Shown one piece after another: positions 44,681-51,770 of a DNA stretch of 64,000 bases. The stretch is from Pseudeuparius sepicola (Eukaryota; Arthropoda; Insecta; Coleoptera; Anthribidae). The notes beneath the pieces are model-generated. The model had not been told where the DNA came from, ran no database searches, and saw nothing but the letters and a program-made list of their open reading frames with translations. Where the stretch lies: assembly GCA_963920635.1 (NCBI GenBank), contig OY987306.1:13720001-13784000 (forward strand), read 5' to 3'. The position numbers were made by a program, and so were the translations under genes. Each line of letters begins with the position of its first letter. The first letter of the stretch is position 1.

Positions 44681-45013
44681 CCTTGAAACTTTGTACATGT
44701 GTTCTTTATCTCCAGTCGAACAGCTTTTTACATTTCGGCAGCGGGGCGTTTTTTTACCACCCCTAAAACTTAAGGGCGTCCCACAACAGAGTTTCTCAAG
44801 CATTTTTGTCAGACAAGGGTACCACTTGATTTTAAATATATTTATTAAACGATCCTGAAGAAGTCGTGTCAATAAAAATATTTAAAATCAAGCGGTAACC
44901 TTGTCTGACAAAAATGTTCGGGAAATTCCGTTGTCAGACAGAATTTTCTTGTATAGGAAGTTGTTCGACTGGACATAAGGAACACATATACGAAGTACAC
45001 TTTTTGGAACTTT
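44681..45013. repeat. inverted repeat within the P-element region
   Basis: ATGTGTTCTTTATCTCCAGT at about 44697 pairs with ACTGGACATAAGGAACACAT at about 44971. Further in, TTTTTGTCAGACAAGGGTAC pairs with GTAACCTTGTCTGACAAAAA, and TTGATTTTAAATAT with ATATTTAAAATCAA. Arms of about 150 bp, diverged. Probably a MITE in an intron. Confidence 0.65.
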
Positions 45014-45141
45014 GTGAATACCTGCGACACATACAATACACATTATTTGCCTTAAATGTTGCCGAAAGAATAAATAAGTACTATACCTACCTACATCACA
45101 GAAATAAAAAAAAACTTATACCTTCTCCAATGAACTTACCC

Positions 45142-45350
45142 CTAGCTGTGTTCAAATCTGAATCGTTTGAGTGGTGACTTTCTAGGCGATTTACTGCGAG
45201 ATTTGCGGTTATTTGGTAGTGGTTTTGAATATGAAAAATTTGTTTGTTTTTCGTCTATTTCAAAATCTCCCTGAACAGTCATGTTCGACTGAACATTTGA
45301 AGTTGATGGCTCCACTTCCAAAGATTTATGTTTTTTACTGCAAGAATTTA
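45142..45350 (-). pseudogene. possible upstream exon of the P-element gene
   Basis: Minus strand: TTAAATTCTTGCAG (acceptor-like, about 45336) precedes a basic, Ser-rich frame containing SKSPRKSPLKRFRFEHS. The frame stops just before GGGGTAAGT (about 45147), a donor-like site. It is on the same strand and upstream of the transposase, where P elements have a linker between THAP and coiled coil. Membership is inferred from position only. Confidence 0.35.
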
Positions 45351-45649
45351 ATATTAGTTTATACAACAAGAGTGGATATACGGATATTTGAATATACGAG
45401 GATATACAAGGAAGATAATTCGTATAGTATTTCTAAAGTCACTTGGAACAGCATAAAAACCTGTGAATTTTATACGGGTGATTTCGGCTGATAAGTCTGC
45501 TATTTTTACCAGTAGCAGAGCGTGGTAAAAGCTATGGAATAGATCGCGCCTCGTATATCACTGTGTTCCAAGCGTCGATGGAGGAAGGTAAAGATTAGTT
45601 TCCTAATGCGAAATACCGACTGACTCAATACTCTTCGGAAGAAGATGGA

Positions 45650-45860
45650 GCCACCGTCGAATACTTCTCGGCGCGGTGGGGGAAACGAGGCTTCCCAGTC
45701 CGACACGGTTGTTCGGTAGATGGCGCACTTGCACCATCCTCGGATTATGTCTCGGCGTTGAGGTGGAAACGAGGCTTCTGTCCGGTAGATGGCGCACTGC
45801 GCACTTGGAATGCGGCTTCCCAAGACGAACTTTTGTTCGGCAGATGGCGTGCTTCGCGGC
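45650..45860. repeat. GC-rich diverged tandem repeat
   Basis: The block GGTGGAAACGAGGCTTC...CGGTAGATGGCGCACT recurs: CGGTAGATGGCGCA at about 45715 and 45784, and CGGCAGATGGCGTGC at 45840; GGAAACGAGGCTTC at 45682 and 45766. Spacings are about 70 and 56 bp. Frames open across it on both strands are by-products. Confidence 0.6.
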
Positions 45861-45902
45861 TTGCCAAATCTGTTGATTTGACCTTGGTTGTTTGCGTTTT
45901 TT

Positions 45903-45985
45903 GTGCTGGTACCACAGAAAATATACTACGAAGTATATTTTCTGTGCTAAAATATACTACGAAGTATATTTTCTGTGCTGGTACG
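45903..45985. repeat. two adjacent identical palindromes
   Basis: AAAATATACT-ACGA-AGTATATTTT occurs twice (about 45921 and 45950); the first is extended to ACAGAAAATATACT/AGTATATTTTCTGT. GGTAC borders both ends of the pair. Likely cruciform-prone. Confidence 0.8.
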
Positions 45986-46189
45986 AATGAGTCATCGCCA
46001 TCGATCGACGGCTGGAAGATATATTTTAGATTTTGTATTCCAGCCTTCGATTCGAGTCGCCCGGCCGCGGCCCCGCCCCCCTCTTTGCCTATGGAGGCGG
46101 TTTTTTTAAAGTAGCGAGTAACGTTATTAATTGTTAATGACAAATTTCTCGAGTCTTTTTAAAATAATCTTTTTATAATGGAGTTATAA

Positions 46190-46217
46190 CGTTGATTGAT
46201 TCCTTCCTCCATCGACG
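46190..46217. mobile_element. 28-bp micro-insertion, copy 1
   Basis: CGTTGAT...ATCGACG with a pyrimidine-rich centre (TTCCTTCCTCC). It is flanked by a 7-bp direct repeat GTTATAA on each side (46183-46189, 46218-46224). See copies at 49129, 49700 and 49962. Confidence 0.7.
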
Positions 46218-46293
46218 GTTATAATATTATTCATATACAACAAGGTGACCAACTCCTGGCTGACGAAAACCGGGACAGTAGTTAGGTACCTAG

Positions 46294-47090
46294 TCAGGGG
46301 CGGATGGGACCACCGGGACACCGGGCAAATGTCCGGTGGGCCGGTCATTCGAAGGGCCCCGGAGGGCCGCAGGCTCGAAGGCTCATCGGCCATCGCATCT
46401 TAAATTTTAAGACAGTCTTAACTACTTGACAAAACAAAAGGCAATCATTGTTACAATAATTGTTGTAAGTAGGTAGTTAATTGATAGGACGGTGCAACTG
46501 GCCATAATTAATTATTTTTGTTTTGTTATTTTTTGTTCTATTATTTCTTTACGTGTTTTACGGAAACGTAGAAGGGCCACAGCATTATTTTATTTTTATT
46601 GAACTCGAAATTTCGACTTTTAAAGTCGCAGTCCGACTTTGAAGTCGAAATGCCGATTTTGAACTCAAAATTTTAACTTTGAACTTCGGCTTTGAAAGTT
46701 GGAAGTTCATAAAGTCGAAACTTCGAGTTCAATGTCGGAATTTCGAGTTCAAAGTCGGATTTCGACTTTATAAAGTCGGAATTTTGACTTCAAAGTTGGC
46801 CTTCGACTTTAAAAGTCGGAATTTCGAATTCAATAAAAATAAAATAACGGTGTGGTCCTTCTACGCTTCTGAATGTTTTGTTATTTTTATATCTTTATAT
46901 TTAGAGAAAAAAGTTTTATTTGTTTTACGAGAGTTATGATTTTATTTATGTTTTCATAAAACATGTATATTTTGTTTTATTAAAAAATACATTATCTACT
47001 TTTTTTTAATTGTTATTATAATAATAATTAAGAAAAGAAAAATCTAAAGCCAAATGAGACATTTAGGGGCCGATTGGGAGACAAATGCCC
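46294..47090. other. hAT-like end sequences and 299-bp palindrome
   Basis: CAGGGGCGGATGGGACC at 46294 resembles a hAT terminus, and AGGGGCCGATTGGGAGAC with ATGCCCGGGC follows in the same orientation at about 47074 and again at 47545. Between the first two lies a palindrome (46567-46865): arms begin CGTAGAAGG and TTTATTTTTATTGAA, and the interior is a series of AAGTCG/CGACTT and GAACTCGAAATTTCG motifs. No transposase. Confidence 0.5.
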
Positions 47091-47640
47091 GGGCTGGTTA
47101 GGTAAAGTAATATGCAACTGTCAAGTTTTGTAGTTTAATCAACTTATGATTTTGTTAGAATTAAAACTTATTGCCGTGTACCAAATTTTGAGACAATCAG
47201 CCTACTTAATTTTTTCATTTTTTCTTTAGCGCCTTAGAAAAAAAAAGTGGGAAAACAAAGTAGGCCGATTTTTCCAAAATTTGGTACCCTGGGGTAATTT
47301 TAATTGGGAACAACTTTTCTTAATGAAATTTTTTGTTATCTTTAAAGGAAAAGGCACTTCACCTACAATGAAAATAAATTATTAAAAAATTACATTATCT
47401 ACATTGTTTTTTTTAAATTGTTATTATAATAATAATTAAGAAAAGAAAAATCTAAAGCCAAATGAGATGTTTACATTGTTTTTTTTTAAATTGTTATTAT
47501 AATAATAATTAAGAAAAGAAAAATCTAAAGCCAAATGAGATAGGGGCCGCTTGAGAGACAAATGCCCGGGCAGGTTAGGTAAAGTAATATGCAACTGTCA
47601 AGTTTTGTAGTTTAATCAACTTATGATTTTGTTAGAATTG
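46990..47640. repeat. tandem duplications of a 70-bp and a longer unit
   Basis: AATTGTTATTATAATAATAA with AAAAGAAAAATCTAAAGCCA and AATGAGA occurs three times (about 47006, 47416, 47491). The following block (GACAAATGCCCGGGC, GGTTAGGTAAAGTAATATGC, AACTGTCAAGTTTTGTAG) occurs twice, about 470 bp apart. Confidence 0.75.
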
Positions 47641-48103
47641 ATCTAGTTCATGCTTTTAACCAATAAATACCACCCAAGGGAAACAAAAAAGAATTTGTGA
47701 TCAAGTATTATAACTAAAATAAAATTTAACACAAAGCCACAGGTACATAAAAAAAAATCGCGTTTAAATTTGATTGTTTGTGGTTCTGATTTGCTTGACT
47801 AATGACTGGAAACTAATTTTTAGCATATTTTCGTTTTTGAAAAATCAAGATGGCGTCGACAGCGACCATTTATTTATTTTCATTGTAGGTGAAGTGCCTT
47901 TTCCTTTAAAGATAACAAAAAATTTCATTAAGAAAAGTTGTTCCCAATTAAAATTATCCCAGGGTACCAAATTTTGGAAAGATCGGCCTACTTTGTTTTC
48001 CCACTTTTTTTTCTAAGGCGCTAAAGAAAAAATGAAAAAATTAAGTAGGCTGATTGTCTCAAAATTTGGTACACGGCAATAAGTTTTAATTCTAAACAAC
48101 TTT
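47155..48103. repeat. 950-bp inverted repeat
   Basis: Arms of about 230 bp: TTAGAATTAAAACTTATTGC, GTGTACCAAATTTTGAGACA, CAAAGTAGGCCGAT, TTTGGTACCCTGGG, GGAAAAGGCACTTCACCTAC (47155-47385) and their complements (47871-48103). A third, direct, diverged copy of part of the arm follows at about 48140-48240. The spacer holds the tandem duplications. Confidence 0.8.
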
Positions 48104-48249
48104 TTCTCATAAAATTTTTCGATACCTTGTATTTAGAAGCCACTTTAGCGCGTTAGAAAAAGGAAAGAGTGAGAAAAACAAAGTAGGTAGGCCTATCTTT
48201 CAAAAATTTGGTACCAGGTGGTAACTTTTAATTGGGTTTTAACAAATTA

Positions 48250-48486
48250 CATAGGGTCTTCGGCTCTCTTGAGGGCATGAACATTTTTGTCGATTGAAAG
48301 TTTTTTTAGCACAGCGCGAAAAATTGGGCATGGAGGCCCATTTCTTTTTTAACATCACCTGGCTGGCCAAAATTGCCATATTTTATTTTCTTATCTATTT
48401 TCTGTGCGGCCTAAAATAATCGAGAAAATCGCTTAATAAGAAATAAACAAAAAATGCATAGCCTCAAGAGAGCCAAACACCCTGTG
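48250..48486. mobile_element. MITE with CA(T/C)AGGGT ends, plus a diverged second copy at about 48600-48790
   Basis: The left end TTACATAGGGTCTTCGGCTC then TCTTGAGG pairs with the right end CCTCAAGAGAGCC, ACACCCTGTGTAA. TA borders both sides. The inner sequence (CAGCGCGAAAAATTGG, CTGGCTGGCCAAAATTGCCA, ATAATCGAGAAAATCGC) is matched in diverged form at 48625-48760 (CTGTCCAAAATCGCCA, AAGTGAGAAAATCGC). Confidence 0.55.
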
Positions 48487-49128
48487 TAATTTTCTGAAAC
48501 TATCTGAGTACCCAGTTGCATAAAGCTTCTTAGTGCCATCAATTTTCAATATGATAGTTTTCCTCTATCTCTTAAAATAAATATGCTAGGGCTATTAAAT
48601 TGTTTTGCTCAATTTAAGGTATTTTTTTATATTGCGCGTCAAGTTGGCTGTGGCCGCCGATTTCTTTTGCAGCACCACTTAGCTGTCCAAAATCGCCACA
48701 TTTTTGTTTCTTCACGATTTTTTATTGTAGGGCGCAAAATAAGTGAGAAAATCGCGGTGGTATAGTTCTAAAATAATCATCCTGTATATATAAAATAAGT
48801 TGATCAGTTATATAAAATTTATAAAAAATATTACAAAAAGTAAAGTATGAAACAAACATTAAAAAAAAACTATAAGTTTTAAGTACAGGGTGGACCAACG
48901 TTTGGCGCCCTGTCGGAGGGGTCACCCATGGGGGCCCTGGTTATGATGTATGTAGGATATGATGTATTCATATCTAAATAGATGTAAATTCACCAAATCC
49001 AAAGGTAACTCAATTTAGAAAGAGAAAAATATTTCTAAAATTTTAGTTGAAATGTGCATACGGGCAAATTTTTGAAGTCGGTTTTAATTTTTTCGTTAAA
49101 GTTTTGTTATATTATTTATGCTGTAAAC

Positions 49129-49152
49129 CGTTGATTGAATCTTCCATCGACG
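49129..49152. mobile_element. 24-bp micro-insertion, copy 2
   Basis: CGTTGATTGAATCTTCCATC then GACG. Flanks CTGTAAACC and TCTAAACC share TAAAC(C), an imperfect direct repeat. Confidence 0.55.
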
Positions 49153-49699
49153 TCTAAACCAAATTTTCTGCATGAACGACAACTACATATATAAATTTAG
49201 CTAGACATCATATTTTTTATGCTTAGGTATGTCAGTGTTAATACTTATGCTTATGAAATATTGTGTATAATAAACGATATGTTTTACTAAGTTTATAAAT
49301 CGGGCTTAACCATTTGGTGGGCGCCGAATGCCGGATAAAAATAGGGCCAAAATTTCAAGAAAATCGGGGGTGGGTTACACCATTGGAAATAATTACCACT
49401 TTTTTCATACCGCAGCGCCCATCGCCGAAAAAGGAGGGCACACACGCTCGTTATTGCAACGATGCTTGAGAAAAATGCACTTCCGACGTATCTAAATCAG
49501 TTTACTTCAGACGTGTATGGAGCTAAATGCACGTCCAAAGAAGTCACGTGACTCAACTCGCCAATCAGAGCGCAAGACGTATACCGACTTTCATATACGT
49601 CGGACGTATAAATAGCCACTTCCAAATTTAAAACCTTTAGCTAAACGTGGAATTTTTAAAGGTGCACGTAAAGTTTCACCAGTCGATTCTACAACACAC

Positions 49700-49721
49700 C
49701 GTTGATTGAGGACCATCGACG
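49700..49721. mobile_element. 22-bp micro-insertion, copy 3
   Basis: CGTTGATTGAGGACCATCGA then CG, flanked by the perfect 7-bp direct repeat AACACAC (49693-49699 and 49722-49728). Confidence 0.7.
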
Positions 49722-49829
49722 AACACACGTAGTCTACCTTTCAATGTCTTGTGTTAAAAGTGTTGTTCACAGACCTACAATAACCCGAAGCTTTATGAAA
49801 AATATATAAAAATGTAACATATAACTTAC

Positions 49830-50017
49830 CTTAGAATGTTTCTTGACTACAAAGTCAGCCCTTTTTATGGCCTGCACCCATTTTGCCCTCAAAACCGGAT
49901 CCTTAGGAAAGGCAAAAACGGACACTTTTGGCTTTGGCTCGGTTAGGTTAGGCAATTTGGGCGTCGATTAATTCGTTCCTTCATCGACGAATTTGGGACA
50001 CAACACTTCTCGGGCAT
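49830..50017 (-). pseudogene. THAP-domain first exon, broken by a micro-insertion and a frameshift
   Basis: The ATG (50017) opens MPEKCCVPN, the start of a THAP zinc finger with its first Cys ligand(s). After a 28-bp insertion the domain resumes in another frame as LTEPKPKVSVFAFPKD, VLRAKWVQAIKRADF and VVKKHSK, ending at a consensus donor AAG|GTAAGT (49830/49829). This is the classic CX(n)C...FPKDP.LR.KW pattern. The insertion with its duplication adds 36 bp, so the frame break comes from a separate 1-nt-class change near the short CTAAC repeat. The exon is on the same strand as, and upstream of, the P-element transposase, whose family starts with a THAP domain; the 4.5 kb gap prevents proof that they form one gene. 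Confidence 0.7.
49962..49989. mobile_element. 28-bp micro-insertion, copy 4, inside the THAP exon
   Basis: CGTCGAT...ATCGACG, a perfect 7-bp inverted terminal pair, flanked by a perfect 8-bp direct repeat AATTTGGG (49954-49961, 49990-49997). The disrupted THAP frame gives an independent sign that it is inserted DNA. Confidence 0.75.
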
Positions 50018-50065
50018 GGCTGAGAAAACACAAGAAAACACCCATTTTGATATTATACATACAAC

Positions 50066-50112
50066 CAGAGACTTGCCTTTATGGCAAGACTTGCCTTGAT
50101 GGCAAGTCTCTG
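50066..50112. repeat. hairpin with 12-bp perfect arms
   Basis: CAGAGACTTGCC and GGCAAGTCTCTG enclose a second nested pair (ATGGCAAG / CTTGCC). Compact palindromic repeat of unknown role. Confidence 0.7.
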
Positions 50113-50481
50113 TATACAACCGTTGTATCCTTTATCTGATGGCTCAAAACATGAAATGTTTTTGATAGGCACACACTAATTATCGGACTAGAACACCACT
50201 GGTCCTCTGCACACTACTGTATCCACCAAATACACGTAATAACAATCACAGATTACCCAGTAACAATAATATAAATGGAAATAAGTAAACGAGGAAAACG
50301 AGGAACAGATACAGATCAAAAACGAAAACAGCTGGACGTCGTCGCGTCGGACGATGCCTGATGCCTAAGCGCTGGGGTCGATACGACAGTAGTTGTATGG
50401 CCTTGTCCATAGGTGGCGGTGCGCTGACCGCGTAGTTTCCTGCGCTCTTCCGTCATCGATGGAGTGACCTTTTGCCCGAAC

Positions 50482-50512
50482 CGTTGATTGAAGATTCCTT
50501 TCTCCATCGACC
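50482..50512. repeat. further micro-insertion-like copy (31 bp)
   Basis: CGTTGATTGAAGATTCCTTT then CTCCATCGACC. No clear flanking duplication. Half copies lie at 50667-50684 (inverted), 45573-45588 (inverted) and 57986-58009 (CGTTGATTGTTCCTTCAATC). Confidence 0.5.
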
Positions 50513-50921
50513 GACTCGAATGGTGGTTTCGGAATTTGGCGCCACCGTACGGACGCGTGTCGGTGAAATGTAAGAGAACAAGACAGAAACATTTAGTAAC
50601 AAGTGGGAATGTGACAGACAGACCATAAGGGTCATATTCGCATGCCACCCTAAGGGAGGATATCTTCCCCTTCTTCAATCAACGGTTCCAAGTGAGTTCA
50701 TTTATATTTTACCGGGTAGCTCGAGAACAGGCTCTTCCGGCAATAAAATACGAGTCAAAACACTTTTTTAACCATATTAAAGCGCCCCTGGTATTATAAG
50801 TAAAAGGAGATGAAGGAGACAGAGACGATAGATATTGTAGTAAAAACAATTGACTGCATGCTCGCCTAATATAATATATCACCAGTAGTAAGACAAAGCG
50901 GCGCCCAGCCCAAAATGGCCG

Positions 50922-51103
50922 CCAAGGTCAAGGTCGTTTGTTTGTTGCGAAGTCGTGATGGGGTGTTCAAGGTCAAGGGGCGTGGCTAGACTTCAATGTT
51001 TCCGCACAAGGTTTCTGGGAATTCAAGGTCAAGGGGCGTGGCTAGACTTCAAGGTTTCCTCGCTTTCAAGGTTGAATTGACATTCAAGGTCGCTTCAAGG
51101 TCA
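50922..51103. promoter_or_regulatory. cluster of TCAAGGTCA-type motifs
   Basis: TCAAGGTCA occurs at 50967, 51023 and 51095, TCAAGGTCG at 50928 and 51084, and CCAAGGTCA at 50922. This is the extended half-site bound by monomeric nuclear receptors such as FTZ-F1 and ERR. Two copies sit in a 56-bp tandem unit (50966 and 51022) with GGGGCGTGGCTAGACTTCAA. The cluster ends about 110 bp before the putative start site, so a promoter role is plausible, but repeat origin could explain it as well. Confidence 0.45.
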
Positions 51104-51171
51104 AAGTGTGTGGCTTTCTGGAAATTTTAGTGGGCGGGAAAGTCCTAGAATCCCCCCACCCCTCTAGCTTT

Positions 51172-51206
51172 GATAAAAGACAGAGTTTGCTGTTTGGAGT
51201 TTCAGT
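51172..51206 (+). promoter_or_regulatory. putative core promoter: TATA-like box and initiator
   Basis: GATAAAAG at 51172-51179 and TCAGT at 51202-51206 (arthropod initiator consensus TCAKT) are 30 bp apart, the standard spacing. The first ATG follows at 51215. Confidence 0.5.
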
Positions 51207-51214
51207 AGCCGAAG

Positions 51215-51535
51215 ATGGCTTGCAGCAAAGAAATGGATTTGGAAACCATCAACAAAGTTGGTTGCTTGCAGAGACCGACGGTAAAGTTAGTGGAATTGGG
51301 TGAAGGTGTGCCGATGAAAATTCTCTCTGGCAAGGTGGTGCAAACGACGTTCGGGGAGACCGTTTTGCTTGAGTTGGAGCATGATGTCGTTTTCCTGCCA
51401 AACAGAGTGACGGAGGTGTTCAAGCCGTGCATCGTGCATCGAACATTTTTCCAGTGGAAAATACTCGCTGGTTTACAAAGAACAAGTGGATATGGGGAAA
51501 AACAAGGTCCATCAGTTTGAAATAGTGGAAAATTA
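51215..51535 (+). CDS. small unassigned ORF, apparently frameshifted near its end
   Basis: ATG at 51215 gives MACSKEMDLETINKVGCLQR, a middle section KILSGKVVQTTFGETVLLEL and VVFLPNRVTEVFK. In the +2 frame the continuation EHFSSGKYSLVYKEQVDMGK and FEIVEN ends at a stop near 51535 and fits better than the 101-codon frame end (51520), so a one-base change near 51425 is likely. The pattern 'KIL..K.V.T.FG..VLLEL....VFLP.R....F..GKYSLVYK' is one I associate with small proteins of insect mobile or viral DNA, but I cannot name the family or function. The core promoter directly upstream supports real transcription at some time. Confidence 0.45.
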
Positions 51536-51770
51536 ACGTGGGGGAGTAACATGGGGAACTAAAGTGGGGGAATTAAAGTGGGGGGGTTAAAGTGGGGGGG
51601 GGGGGTTAAAGTGGGGAATTCTGAGTGTACTTCATAGTCTTGTTGTAATTTGTGTTTTATTAATCTTGAATTAGTCATAATGTTTAAAAACCAAGGTCCC
51701 TAAAACTGAGGGCCCTTAAAAAAACTGAGGGCCCCAAAAACTGAGGGCCCTTAAAACAAGGATTCTAGAA
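51536..51770. repeat. G-rich TTAAAGTGGGG array and AAAACTGAGGGCCC repeats
   Basis: From 51536 a loose array of (T)TAAAGTGGGG(G) units runs to 51617, with one run of twelve G; its G runs could form a quadruplex. At 51697-51752 AAAACTGAGGGCCC(TT) is repeated three times. Both follow the small ORF directly. Confidence 0.75.

Noticed and set aside
45506..46143. Frames of 105-132 codons on both strands
   Set aside because: They run through a diverged GC-rich tandem array and palindromes; no domain, and strands compete equally.
49941..49952. Two TTAGG units (insect telomere repeat)
   Set aside because: Only two units, inside the THAP exon; chance or slippage.
50316..50678. 120-codon minus-strand frame
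   Set aside because: It reads through a micro-insertion-like unit, has two competing frames on the same strand and no motif.
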